Below, piece by piece: positions 51,045-59,699 of a stretch of 64,000 nt of DNA. This stretch comes from Allopontixanthobacter sediminis (GTDB taxonomy: Bacteria > Pseudomonadota > Alphaproteobacteria > Sphingomonadales > Sphingomonadaceae). The first letter of the stretch is position 1; each line of letters opens with the position of its first letter. Both the position numbers and the translations under genes were made by a program. Under the pieces are notes generated by a model. That model was not told the DNA's origin. It did no database searches and worked only from the letters and a program-made list of their open reading frames with translations. The DNA lies in contig NZ_WTYL01000002.1 of assembly GCF_009828115.1 (NCBI RefSeq), positions 744,001 to 808,000 of the forward strand, in the 5' to 3' direction.

Positions 51045-51911
51045 CTAATCCGGCGCTGCGCTCACGGGCATGTTGTCGATCAGGCGGGTGCCGCCAATGC
51101 GGGCGGCAACCAGCAGGCGGGCTGGCGTGTTGCCCCGTGCCCGCAGCAACTCAAGGCTGTCGGCATCGGCGAGATCGGCGTAGTCGACCGATGAGAACCC
51201 CGCTTCCGTCAACCGGTTCTGCAGTTCGGCGAGGGCCGCGCTAACGGCCTCCCCGGCTTCGATCTGGCCAATTGCGTCCTTCATTGCCCGCGGCAGGGTC
51301 GCGGCGGCGGAGCGGTTTTCGGGCGAAAGATAGCGATTGCGGCTGCTCATCGCGAGCCCGTCCGGTTCCCGTACCGTGGGAATTCCGATGATCCGGTCTG
51401 CCATGGGCGCCGACAAATCGAGGTCGCGGGCCATGCGGCGGATGGTCGCGAGTTGCTGCCAGTCCTTCTCGCCGAAGCAGGCGACATCGGGCCCGACCTG
51501 GTTGAACAGCTTGCACACCACCGTCGCCACCCCGTCGAAATGGCCGGGACGGTCCGCGCCGCAGAAATTCTCGGTCACCCCGGCCACCGATATGCTGGTC
51601 GCAAAACCGGACGGATACATTTCCTCCACGGAGGGAGCCCACAGCAATTCCACGCCCTCGGCTTCGAGCAGCGCGGAATCCGCTTCCAGTTGGCGTGGAT
51701 AGGCGTCCAGATCCTCGTTCGGGCCGAACTGCTTGGGGTTGACGAATATCGACACGCAGACGTGGTCGGCCAGCAGCCGTGCCTCCCGTACGAGGGTGAG
51801 GTGACCTTCGTGAAGGGCGCCCATGGTCGGCACCAGCGCCAGCGTAGCGACATCGCGGCGTAACGAAGCTGCACTATTTCTCAACATGTGGAGACGGGTG
51901 ATGGTTTGCAC
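51045..51911 (-). CDS. panC: Pantothenate synthetase
   Basis: 288 residues, the usual length. TMGALHEGHLTLVREA is the HIGH-like ATP motif, FGEKDWQQLATIRRMARDL and MSSRNRYLSPENR (KMSKS-like) complete the active site that joins pantoate and beta-alanine with ATP. The GTG at 51911 is chosen because proteins of this family start near (M/V)QTI and GGAGGGG lies 12 bases upstream. Divergent from mipZ. Confidence 0.95.
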   Translation of the reverse strand: MQTITRLHMLRNSAASLRRDVATLALVPTMGALHEGHLTLVREARLLADHVCVSIFVNPKQFGPNEDLDAYPRQLEADSALLEAEGVELLWAPSVEEMYPSGFATSISVAGVTENFCGADRPGHFDGVATVVCKLFNQVGPDVACFGEKDWQQLATIRRMARDLDLSAPMADRIIGIPTVREPDGLAMSSRNRYLSPENRSAAATLPRAMKDAIGQIEAGEAVSAALAELQNRLTEAGFSSVDYADLADADSLELLRARGNTPARLLVAARIGGTRLIDNMPVSAAPD

Positions 51912-52044
51912 GGGGCGGGCCCCTCCGATAAGAGAACTTGTCGAGACCCCTAGCCGTTGGCGGGGTGTAAAAACAACGTGCAACAATCACATTCGAAACC
52001 GGTCGGGACCAGCCCGATCGCCACACCGAAGGATCAGCCCCGCC

Positions 52045-52866
52045 GTGCCCGACAAAGCTCCCCACCGGATTACCTTTGCGAATGAGAAGGGCGGAACCGG
52101 CAAATCGACCACCGCGGTTCATGTCGCGGTCGCGCTGGCGTATCGCGGAGCGAAGGTCGCCGCGGTAGATCTGGATCCGCGCCAGCGCACTTTCGCGCGG
52201 TATTTCGAAAACCGCGGCGAAACGGAAATTCGCCGGGGGATCAGGCTTCCGGGTGCAAAAGTGGAGACCTTCACTGGTTCCACCGTCGAAGAATTCGAAG
52301 ACGTCGCCCGCCGGATTGGCGAAGGCGCCGATTTCCTCATTGTCGACACGCCCGGGCGCGACGATCCCTTCGCCCGCCATGCCGCAACCGAGGCGGACAC
52401 CCTGGTAACCCCGCTGAACGACAGTTTCGTGGATTTCGACCTCATCGGACAGGTCGATGCCGAGACGTTCAAGGTCCGCCGGCTGAGCTTCTATGCCGAG
52501 TTGATCTGGGAAACCCGCAAGGCCCGCGCCTTGTCGCGCCGTCAGGAAATCGATTGGGTCGTGGTGCGCAACCGCACCGGCCACGTCGAGGCCCGCAATA
52601 TGCTCCGGATCGAAAAGGCGCTGAAGGAGTTATCCAAGCGTGCCGGTTTCCGGGTCGCAAAGGGATTGTCCGAACGCGTGATCTATCGCGAACTTTTTCC
52701 ATCCGGGCTGACCCTGCTGGACAAGGGTCACTTGGGCGAACTGGGCACCAGCCATGTGGTTGCGCGGCAGGAAATGCGCTCGCTTCTGGCGGGGCTCAAT
52801 CTGCCGCACGGTGATACGGCTGCCAATGACGGGCCTGCACCCGGTACCAAGGCGGCAGCGGCATGA
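52045..52866 (+). CDS. mipZ: Cell-division positioning ATPase MipZ
   Basis: 273 residues of the ParA/MinD superfamily. The deviant Walker A is NEKGGTGKSTTAVHVAVAL. DLDPRQRTFARYFENR, LVTPLNDSFVDFDLIG, IDWVVVRNR and RVIYRELFPSGLTLLD match Caulobacter MipZ closely from memory. MipZ forms a gradient from the cell poles and blocks FtsZ there, placing division at mid-cell. The GTG at 52045 has AAGGA upstream and gives the family length; the open frame before it runs across the panC promoter. Overlaps the next gene by four bases. Confidence 0.93.
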   Translation: MPDKAPHRITFANEKGGTGKSTTAVHVAVALAYRGAKVAAVDLDPRQRTFARYFENRGETEIRRGIRLPGAKVETFTGSTVEEFEDVARRIGEGADFLIVDTPGRDDPFARHAATEADTLVTPLNDSFVDFDLIGQVDAETFKVRRLSFYAELIWETRKARALSRRQEIDWVVVRNRTGHVEARNMLRIEKALKELSKRAGFRVAKGLSERVIYRELFPSGLTLLDKGHLGELGTSHVVARQEMRSLLAGLNLPHGDTAANDGPAPGTKAAAA

Positions 52867-53153
52867 TGCGGCTACTGGTGATCGCGGCGGTGATCGCGGT
52901 CGGGTGCAAGCTTGCGTTCGGCAAATGGCCGTGGGAGTTTCTCGCGGGCAAGAACAGTACCCGCCAGCAAGCGTTGTTCCGCGCTCGAAAGTTGTTGGGG
53001 GTGTCCGCCACTGCCTCGCGTCAGGAAGTGCTCGAAGCCCACAAGCGACTGGTTGCCATGGTCCATCCCGACCGGGGTGGTACCAACGCCCAGGTGCATG
53101 AGGCAAACGCCGCGCGCGACCTGCTGATCGACGAATTACCCCATCCCGGTTGA
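52863..53153 (+). CDS. Small membrane J-domain protein, Tim14/Pam18-like
   Basis: 96 residues: one N-terminal membrane helix (LLVIAAVIAVGCKLAFG) and a C-terminal J domain of about 55 residues. The HPD motif is in VHPDRGG, and ANAARDLLIDEL closes the domain. Having the J domain at the C-terminus behind one helix is the layout of mitochondrial Tim14/Pam18, which stimulates Hsp70 at the import channel. Bacterial homologues in alphaproteobacteria have no settled role. It starts inside the mipZ stop codon. Confidence 0.88.
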   Translation: MMRLLVIAAVIAVGCKLAFGKWPWEFLAGKNSTRQQALFRARKLLGVSATASRQEVLEAHKRLVAMVHPDRGGTNAQVHEANAARDLLIDELPHPG

Positions 53154-53162
53154 GGAACTGAC

Positions 53163-54566
53163 ATGACTTACAAATTCGATCCGACGGTCCTGAGGGAATA
53201 TGACATCCGCGGAATTATCGGCGAGACGCTGGGGCCCGACGACGCCCGGGCAATTGGCCGCGGTTTTGCCACCCTGATGCGCCGCGCGGGCGGATCGCGG
53301 ATCGCTGTGGGCTATGACGGGCGGGTCAGTTCCCCCATCCTGGAACACGCCCTGATCGAGGGGATCAACGCCAGCGGCTGCGATGTCGTCGCAATCGGGA
53401 TGAGCGCGACGCCGATGCTGTATTATGCAGAGGCCTCAGCCGAAGATGTGGATGGCGGCATTCAGATAACAGGCAGCCACAATCCCGCCAATTACAATGG
53501 CTTCAAGATGGTATTTCAGGGTCGGCCCTTTTTCGGCGAGGATATCCTCACGATCGGAAGGATGGCTGCCGAAGGCGACTGGGACGATGGTACCGGAACG
53601 GTTGAGAGCCGCCCGGTCCTCGACGACTATATCGATTGCATCCTGCTCGGCCTTGAAGGCATCGATACGAATGTTCTGGACGGTCTCCGCATCGGCTGGG
53701 ACGCAGGCAATGGCGCCGCCGGCCCCGCTCTCGAGGCCCTCGCCGCGCGCCTGCCGGGCGAGCATCATCTCTTGTTTACTGATGTCGATGGTAATTTTCC
53801 TAATCATCATCCGGACCCCACTGTCGAGGCCAATCTGGAGGACCTGCGGGCGCTGGTCGCGGAGAAGAACCTCCATTTCGGGGTCGCATTTGACGGCGAT
53901 GGCGACCGGATCGGTGCCATCGACGGGGAAGGCCGGGTCATCTGGGGCGATCAATTGCTGATGATTTATGCCGAGGACCTCCTTGCGCGCATGCCGGGTG
54001 CTACTGTTATCGCGGATGTGAAGGCTTCCCGGGCGCTGTTCGACCATGTTTCCGCGCATGGCGGTAAGCCGCTGATGTGGAAGACCGGTCACAGCCTGAT
54101 TAAGTCCAAAATGAAGGAAACAGGTTCACCTCTCGCCGGGGAGATGAGCGGACACGTGTTTTTTGCCGATACTTATTATGGTTATGACGACGCGCTTTAC
54201 GCCGGAATTCGCCTGATCGCGGCATCGGCGCGGCTCGGAAAATCGGTCACCGAACTGCGCAGCGCGATGCCGCCGATGGTCAACACGCCGGAAATGCGCT
54301 TCCAGGTGGACGAAAGCCGCAAGTTCGCCGCGATCGAGGAAGTGAAGGACCGCCTTTCGAAAACCGACGCCGTGGTCGACGGTACCGACGGCGTGCGGGT
54401 GACCAACGCGGATGGCTGGTGGCTGCTGCGCGCCTCCAACACCCAGGACGTGTTGGTGGCGCGGGCCGAAAGCGAGACGCAGGAAGGGCTGGATCGGCTA
54501 ATGGGCCAGATCGACGAGCAACTGACCCTTTCCGGCCTCGAACGCGGCGAAAACGCGGGACATTGA
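53163..54566 (+). CDS. pgmG: Phosphomannomutase/phosphoglucomutase
   Basis: 467 residues of the alpha-D-phosphohexomutase superfamily. The catalytic serine is in ITGSHNPANYNGFK, metal is bound by FDGDGDRIG, the sugar-binding block is GEMSGHVFF, and RASNTQDVLVARAES is the phosphate-binding end. FREYDIRGI appears as LREYDIRGI at the N-terminus. It interconverts hexose 1- and 6-phosphates for polysaccharide and lipopolysaccharide sugar nucleotides. It follows the J-domain gene by nine bases. Confidence 0.94.
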   Translation: MTYKFDPTVLREYDIRGIIGETLGPDDARAIGRGFATLMRRAGGSRIAVGYDGRVSSPILEHALIEGINASGCDVVAIGMSATPMLYYAEASAEDVDGGIQITGSHNPANYNGFKMVFQGRPFFGEDILTIGRMAAEGDWDDGTGTVESRPVLDDYIDCILLGLEGIDTNVLDGLRIGWDAGNGAAGPALEALAARLPGEHHLLFTDVDGNFPNHHPDPTVEANLEDLRALVAEKNLHFGVAFDGDGDRIGAIDGEGRVIWGDQLLMIYAEDLLARMPGATVIADVKASRALFDHVSAHGGKPLMWKTGHSLIKSKMKETGSPLAGEMSGHVFFADTYYGYDDALYAGIRLIAASARLGKSVTELRSAMPPMVNTPEMRFQVDESRKFAAIEEVKDRLSKTDAVVDGTDGVRVTNADGWWLLRASNTQDVLVARAESETQEGLDRLMGQIDEQLTLSGLERGENAGH

Positions 54567-54613
54567 TGGCGGGTCCGTGGAACCGATGGCCTGCGCCGAC
54601 CGGTTGAGCGGTG

Positions 54614-57070
54614 ATGCAGGCAAGTTTCCCTCCGGAGATTGAAAACTGGTTCTCGGATCGCGGCTGGCGCGTCCGCAGCCATCAGGCTGACATGTTCACC
54701 GCTAGCCTGGCCGGGCACCACACGATGCTGGTGGCCGACACCGGGGCGGGGAAAACGCTGGCGGGGTTCCTGCCGACGCTGGCCGAGTTCTGCCCCAGCC
54801 AGTTCGGCGATGATGGACCGCCCGAAGGGCTGCACACGCTGTATGTCTCGCCGCTAAAGGCGCTGGCGCATGACGTGCAGCGCAACCTGATGATTCCGGC
54901 GGAGGAAATGGGGCTACCCGTGCGGATCGAGACCCGCAGCGGCGATACACCGTCCGATCGCAAGAAACGTCAGCGTAGCAAGCCGCCGCATATCCTGCTG
55001 ACAACGCCGGAATCGCTATCGCTGTTGCTATCCTATCCGGACAGTTTCGAGCTTTTCGCGGGCCTCAAGCGCATCGTGATCGACGAGGTCCACGCCTTTG
55101 CCACCGGAAAGCGGGGCGATCTTCTGGCCTTGTGCCTCAGCCGGTTGCAGGCGCTCTCGCCCGGCCTCCAGCGTGCGGCCCTGTCGGCCACCGTCGCCCG
55201 GCCGGAGGAGTTTCGCGCGTGGCTTGCCCCGTGGGGCGATGTCGGCGCGGTAGACCTGGTGATCGGGGAGGAAGGCGCGCCGCCCGAGGTCGAAATTCTC
55301 CTCCCGGAAGGCGAGCGGGTTCCGTGGGGCGGCCATGCGGCAATCTGGGCAATCCCGCAGATTTACGACCTGATCCGGGCGAACCAGACCGCGCTCATCT
55401 TCACCAACACCCGGTTTCTGGCGGAATACATCTTCCAGCACCTGTGGGATGTGAACGAGGACAAATTGCCGATCGGCATCCACCACGGGTCGCTGTCGAA
55501 AGAGGCGCGGCGCAAGGTCGAAGGAGCGATGGCGCGGGGCGAGCTGCGCGCGCTCGTCGCTACGGCCAGTCTAGACCTCGGGGTCGATTGGGGCGATGTC
55601 GACCTGGTGGTGCAGATGGGGGCGCCAAAAGGCTCCTCGCGCCTGTTGCAGCGGATTGGCCGGGCCAACCACCGGCTCGATCAACCCAGCCGTGCGGTGC
55701 TGGTGCCGGGCAACCGGTTCGAGTTCCTCGAAGCTACCGCGGCCAAGGAAGCGGTCGACCAGGGGCAGCGCGACGGTGAGGATTTCCTGCCCGGCGGCCT
55801 CGATGTGCTGGCCCAGCATATCATGGGCTGCGCCTGCGCCGCGCCGTTCGACGAAGCCGGATTGTTGGCGGAGGTTCGGTCCTCTCCGACCTACAACTGG
55901 ATCGATGAGACGATCTGGCAGCGAGTGCTGAACTTCGTCGCGACCGGGGGATATTCGCTGACGGCCTATGACCGGTTCAAGCGGATCACGCGCGACGCAG
56001 ACGGTATGTGGCGCCTGAGCCATCCGGAGCAGGCCGCTCGGCACCGGCTGAACGCCGGGATCATCATCGACAGCCAGATGTATGACGTCCGTTTTCGCAA
56101 TGGCAGGTCGCTCGGGCGGGTGGAAGAACGGTTTGCGGCCAGCCTTTCTCCGGGCGATACCTTCGCTTTTGCCGGAGTCAGCCTCGAGGTCGAGCGGATC
56201 AAGGACGGCGAGGTTAGCGTGCGCGCGTCGAAGAAATCGGCGATGATCCCGTCTTACGGCGGCGCACGGATGCCGCTGACGACACATCTGGCAGACCGGG
56301 TGCGCGAAATGCTGGACGACCGCGCGGGGTGGGGCCGCTTTCCGGACGATGTTCGCGAATGGCTGGAGATGCAGGACTACCGGTCCATGATGCCGGGACC
56401 GGGTCAGTTGCTGGTCGAAAGTTTTCCGCACGCGAACCGCGAGTATTCCGTGTTCTACACCTTCGAGGGGTGGAACGCCAACCAGTCGCTGGGCATGCTG
56501 ATCACCCGGCGGATGGAGACCATGGGCCTGCAGCCCGGTGGCTTCGTGGCGAACGATTATTCGCTGGCGGTGTGGGGGCTGAAGCGGGTCGAGCATCCCG
56601 CCCCGCTGCTGTCGCCCGACATACTGGGCGATGAATTCGCCGCGTGGGTCGAGAGTTCGCACTTGCTCCGCCGCGCATTCCGCGAGGTCGCGGTGATCGG
56701 CGGGCTGGTGGAACGACAGCAGCCCGGGCAGCGCAAGAGCGGCCGGCAGGTGAGTTTCTCGACCGACCTGATCTACGACGTGCTCCGCAAATACGAACCG
56801 GATCATATCCTGCTTGACGCTGCTTGGGCCGATGCCCGGGCGAAGATGACCGACATCGGACGGCTCGGCGCGCTTCTCGATCGGGCCGAGGAGCAACTTG
56901 TCCATGTCCGGCTGGACCGGGTCAGCCCGATGGCAGTGCCGGTCATGGTAGTAATCGGGCGAGAGAGCCTGCCCCAGGGTGCGGTCGATGACGAATTGCT
57001 TCTGGAGGCTGAAAGCCTGGCCGATGCCGCGATGAGAGCTGATCCGCCGGCCGTCAGCGAGGATGATTGA
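54614..57070 (+). CDS. Lhr-like DEXH helicase (ligase-associated DNA damage response type)
   Basis: 818 residues. Helicase motifs in order: Q-like RSHQADMF, I ADTGAGKTLAGFLP, Ia YVSPLKALA, II VIDEVHAF (DEVH), III ALSATV, IV IFTNTR, V ATASLDLGVDW and VI QRIGRANHR, followed by a winged-helix and an Lhr-specific domain. The length matches the short Lhr branch usually found beside an ATP-dependent DNA ligase and a nuclease. None of these partners is in the window; pgmG precedes it and an exbD gene converges from the other side. A GTG directly before the ATG could also serve as start. Confidence 0.9.
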   Translation: MQASFPPEIENWFSDRGWRVRSHQADMFTASLAGHHTMLVADTGAGKTLAGFLPTLAEFCPSQFGDDGPPEGLHTLYVSPLKALAHDVQRNLMIPAEEMGLPVRIETRSGDTPSDRKKRQRSKPPHILLTTPESLSLLLSYPDSFELFAGLKRIVIDEVHAFATGKRGDLLALCLSRLQALSPGLQRAALSATVARPEEFRAWLAPWGDVGAVDLVIGEEGAPPEVEILLPEGERVPWGGHAAIWAIPQIYDLIRANQTALIFTNTRFLAEYIFQHLWDVNEDKLPIGIHHGSLSKEARRKVEGAMARGELRALVATASLDLGVDWGDVDLVVQMGAPKGSSRLLQRIGRANHRLDQPSRAVLVPGNRFEFLEATAAKEAVDQGQRDGEDFLPGGLDVLAQHIMGCACAAPFDEAGLLAEVRSSPTYNWIDETIWQRVLNFVATGGYSLTAYDRFKRITRDADGMWRLSHPEQAARHRLNAGIIIDSQMYDVRFRNGRSLGRVEERFAASLSPGDTFAFAGVSLEVERIKDGEVSVRASKKSAMIPSYGGARMPLTTHLADRVREMLDDRAGWGRFPDDVREWLEMQDYRSMMPGPGQLLVESFPHANREYSVFYTFEGWNANQSLGMLITRRMETMGLQPGGFVANDYSLAVWGLKRVEHPAPLLSPDILGDEFAAWVESSHLLRRAFREVAVIGGLVERQQPGQRKSGRQVSFSTDLIYDVLRKYEPDHILLDAAWADARAKMTDIGRLGALLDRAEEQLVHVRLDRVSPMAVPVMVVIGRESLPQGAVDDELLLEAESLADAAMRADPPAVSEDD

Positions 57071-57085
57071 AGCGTTAGCGACGGA

Positions 57086-57520
57086 TTACTTGCCGAATTC
57101 GCGATATCGCTCGGTGCCGACGAAGCCGAATTTGGTGACCCCGCTGGCTTTGATGGTGCTGAGCATCCGAGCAGAGACCTGATAACTCGCCATCGCATCT
57201 GGTTCGAATTGCAGTTCCGGCTCGACATCGAGCAGCAGCGTATCTTTCAGCAGGCTCGACGTTTCCGCTTCGGTAACAGGCTGGCCGTTCCAGTAAAGAC
57301 GGTCCTGCCCGTCGATGACCATCTTGTTCTTGTCCTCGAACATTGGAGCAACGACATCGCCCCGGGGAAGGTTGAGGTCCACCGAGTGGGTGGCGACGGG
57401 GATGGTAATGATGAACATGATCAGCAGGACGAGCATCACGTCGATCAGCGGCGTGGTGTTCATTGCGCCCATGGCCTGGGGAACGGTGCGTGCTGCGGAG
57501 GATGCGAAGGAAGCGGCCAT
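57086..57520 (-). CDS. exbD: ExbD/TolR-family proton-channel subunit, third copy
   Basis: 144 residues: one N-terminal membrane helix with the essential Asp (NTTPLIDVMLVLLIMF) and a periplasmic domain ending YREFG. It resembles the 57707-58150 copy closely, especially in IPVATHSVD and SGVTKFGFVG, so the two are likely duplicates. The ATG at 57520 has GGGAG seven bases before it; the ATG at 57526 is too near that site. It follows a strong terminator and has its own promoter with a palindromic operator. Confidence 0.92.
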   Translation of the reverse strand: MAASFASSAARTVPQAMGAMNTTPLIDVMLVLLIMFIITIPVATHSVDLNLPRGDVVAPMFEDKNKMVIDGQDRLYWNGQPVTEAETSSLLKDTLLLDVEPELQFEPDAMASYQVSARMLSTIKASGVTKFGFVGTERYREFGK

Positions 57521-57544
57521 GTTCATTCTCCCGGAAGGTGATCC

Positions 57545-57574
57545 AATGATATATCATTACTAGCAGGCCAACAA
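57545..57574 (-). promoter_or_regulatory. Promoter of the third exbD with Fur-box-like palindrome
   Basis: On the minus strand TTGTTG (57574-57569) and TATCAT (57551-57546, five of six consensus bases) are spaced by 17. Over the -10 box lies AATGATATATCATT (57545-57558), a perfect 14-base palindrome. It differs from the core of the classical Fur box (AATGATAATCATT) by only one inserted base. A repressor here would block the promoter. The expected transcript has about 20 leader bases. Confidence 0.6.
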
Positions 57575-57649
57575 GGGATGAACGTACTGCGGGCCGATCC
57601 GCGGGTTGCAAGCTCGGGCGAGAAGGGCACTAGCGAGATCACCACAGAC

Positions 57650-57682
57650 AAAAAAGAGGGGGCGGATCGCTCCACCCCCTCT
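57650..57682 (-). terminator. Rho-independent terminator ending the tonB-exbB-exbD-exbD operon
   Basis: On the minus strand AGAGGGGG (57682-57675) pairs with CCCCCTCT (57662-57655) around a 12-base loop and is followed directly by TTTTTT. It lies 25 bases after the second exbD stop, and separates it from the third exbD. Confidence 0.93.
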
Positions 57683-57706
57683 CAGGAAATTCAGGAATTG
57701 GGGCGA

Positions 57707-58150
57707 TTACGCGCCAGCTTTTCCAAATTCCCGATACTTTTCGTTACCGACAAAGCCGAACTTTGAAACGCCGGAACCTTTGATGATGTTGAGAACCTTG
57801 GCCGACAAGTCATAGCTTGCGCGCGGTTCAGGTTCGAACTGGAGTTCCGGCTCGACTTCGAACGCCAGCGTTTCCTGCAAGTTACGCACCAGTTCGTTGT
57901 CATTGATCGGTGTACCGTTCCACAGGATTTCGTCTGCCTGGGTAAGAACGATCTTGTTCTTGATCGGGTCGACCTGATCCAATGGCGGCGGCACTGAGCT
58001 TGGCTGCGGCAGGTCGATATCGACCGAATGCGTCGCTACGGGAATGGTGATGATGAACATGATGAGCAGAACGAGCATGACGTCGATCAGCGGCGTCGTG
58101 TTCATCTCCATCATCGGCGAGCCGTCTTCCTTGCCGCCTGAAATTGCCAT
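57707..58150 (-). CDS. exbD: ExbD/TolR-family proton-channel subunit, second copy
   Basis: 147 residues. MNTTPLIDVMLVLLIMFIIT is the membrane helix with the proton-carrying Asp; the periplasmic domain has PQPSSVPPPLDQVDP and ends KYREFGKAGA. With ExbB it forms the inner-membrane proton channel that energises TonB. AGGAG lies before the ATG. It follows the first exbD by 91 bases, with a 12-base palindrome CTGACCGGTCAG at the junction, and is followed by the operon terminator. Confidence 0.93.
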   Translation of the reverse strand: MAISGGKEDGSPMMEMNTTPLIDVMLVLLIMFIITIPVATHSVDIDLPQPSSVPPPLDQVDPIKNKIVLTQADEILWNGTPINDNELVRNLQETLAFEVEPELQFEPEPRASYDLSAKVLNIIKGSGVSKFGFVGNEKYREFGKAGA

Positions 58151-58241
58151 CGTGGGTTACTCCTGAATATTCAGCCTAGCATTACCAGGCCCTAAGTTGG
58201 TTCCGTGACCAGGCAGGCCGAAGCCCGCCCGATCTGACCGG

Positions 58242-58775
58242 TCAGCCGTTGGGGTCGACCGGATTGGAAATGAAGCCAACAGTTGGATAGCCAGCTGCCT
58301 GCACGTTGTAGATGGTTCCTGCAACGCACTGCCACGGCGCGTTCACGTCGCCGCGAATGTGAACCTGAGGGATCAGATCGGGATCCTCCATGATCGCTTC
58401 GGGGCCGCCGGCGCGGCTTACGATATTATCGAGCCGTTCGAACGACTGATCGTACAGTTCCTGCGACGTAACCGGCGTCGTGTTGTTGAAATAGATCCGG
58501 CATTCGCCATCGCGCGATGCGCCTTCGAACCCTGGTTCACCAGCGCTCCGTCCGGCAGCATCGGTCGTGCTGATGGTCAGCAAGAGATTTTCCACCTTAT
58601 CCTTCGATTCGACGGATTCCATGATCGGCAGCCGCAGCTTGTCGATTGTCTGGATCGCAACCGGAACCGCGATAAGGAAGATAATGAGGAGCACCAGCAT
58701 CACGTCGACGAGCGGCGTGGTGTTGATGTCTGACATCGGCGTTTCAAAGCCACCGCCGCCTGCCGAAATTGCCAT
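58242..58775 (-). CDS. exbD: ExbD/TolR-family proton-channel subunit, first copy, long form
   Basis: 177 residues, about 30 more than the other two copies. DINTTPLVDVMLVLLIIFLI holds the conserved Asp. The periplasmic part has an insert and two cysteines (GECRIYF and APWQCVAG) that could form a disulphide; the other two copies have none. It therefore may play a different part in the complex. It comes after exbB in the operon, with a strong hairpin between them. Confidence 0.92.
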   Translation of the reverse strand: MAISAGGGGFETPMSDINTTPLVDVMLVLLIIFLIAVPVAIQTIDKLRLPIMESVESKDKVENLLLTISTTDAAGRSAGEPGFEGASRDGECRIYFNNTTPVTSQELYDQSFERLDNIVSRAGGPEAIMEDPDLIPQVHIRGDVNAPWQCVAGTIYNVQAAGYPTVGFISNPVDPNG

Positions 58776-58828
58776 GGCTAAATCCTATCCTGAACTACTA
58801 AATACATTGGATCGCTTTGGTGATTGTC

Positions 58829-58853
58829 GGGGGCGGCCGTTTCAACCGCCCCC
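58829..58853 (-). terminator. GC-rich hairpin between exbB and the first exbD
   Basis: GGGGGCGG and CCGCCCCC pair over eight bases with a nine-base loop, 10 bases after the exbB stop. On the minus strand no T tract follows, so it is more likely a partial terminator or RNA-stabilising element that makes more ExbB than ExbD than a full stop. ExbB is indeed needed in excess (five per two ExbD). Confidence 0.5.
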
Positions 58854-58863
58854 TTAATCCCGA

Positions 58864-59649
58864 TCAGGCCTTAGGTGCGGTAACCGGACGGGCGGCAGCT
58901 GGCTTGGCCGCTGCGCCAGCCTGCTGGGTCGACGCCTTGGTCATTGCGGCCGGACGAACGGCACCCTTGGAGTTGATGTTTGCAAGCAGGTCGGTCGAGA
59001 AGCCCGCGAGCAGCTCGGCGATCCGCTTGTTGCGGCTCTGCAGCCAGTTGTAGGCAAGCACTGCAGGCACAGCCACGAGCAGACCGATAGCGGTCATGAT
59101 CAGAGCTTCACCAACCGGGCCGGCGACCTTGTCGATCGATGCCGAACCGGCGAGACCGATGTTGATCAGGGCACGGTAGATACCGATAACCGTACCGAGC
59201 AGCCCGACGAACGGGGCAGTTGCACCAACCGAAGCGAGGAACGGCAGGCCGCCCGCAAGCTTGGAGTTGATCGCTGCTTCCGAACGAGCCAGGGAACCGT
59301 GCATCCAGTCATGCGCTTCGAGGCTGTCGGTCATCTGGGTGTGCTGCGCTTCCGCAGCGAGACCATCGTCGACCAACTGGCGCCATGCGCTGTTCTTTTC
59401 CAGCTTGGTTGCGCCTTCTTTCAGCGAACCCGCGCGCCAGAAACCGGCCTGGATCTGCTTGAACTGGTTGAAGACCTTCTGCTGTTCCATCCACTTGGTA
59501 ATCAGGATGTAGAAAGAACCGACGGACATGATGACCAGAACGGTGAAGATCGACCATGCGATCACGCCGCCCTGTTCCATGGCTTCCATGAAGCCGAATT
59601 GATTCTGCGGTGCTGCGTCAGCGGCTACGGTAAGAAGTTCGATAAGCAT
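58864..59649 (-). CDS. exbB: ExbB/TolQ/MotA-family proton-channel protein
   Basis: 261 residues. Three membrane helices: WSIFTVLVIMSVGSFYILI near residue 32, then ATAPFVGLLGTVIGIYRALI and ALIMTAIGLLVAVPAVLAYNW, the last two being the conserved channel helices of MotA/TolQ/ExbB. The long C-terminal tail is Ala/Pro-rich and probably disordered. It forms the pentameric core of the TonB-energising complex. GAGAGGAAA precedes the ATG. It sits between tonB and the exbD genes. Confidence 0.94.
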   Translation of the reverse strand: MLIELLTVAADAAPQNQFGFMEAMEQGGVIAWSIFTVLVIMSVGSFYILITKWMEQQKVFNQFKQIQAGFWRAGSLKEGATKLEKNSAWRQLVDDGLAAEAQHTQMTDSLEAHDWMHGSLARSEAAINSKLAGGLPFLASVGATAPFVGLLGTVIGIYRALINIGLAGSASIDKVAGPVGEALIMTAIGLLVAVPAVLAYNWLQSRNKRIAELLAGFSTDLLANINSKGAVRPAAMTKASTQQAGAAAKPAAARPVTAPKA

Positions 59650-59699
59650 TGCGAGTTTCCTCTCAGAAAGAAGCTGTTCAAAAAATCATTGTGGCCTCA

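Noticed and set aside
51823-52044. N-terminal extension of mipZ to an upstream start
   Set aside because: The extension runs through the panC promoter region, lacks MipZ similarity, and a GTG at 52045 with AAGGA upstream gives the expected length.
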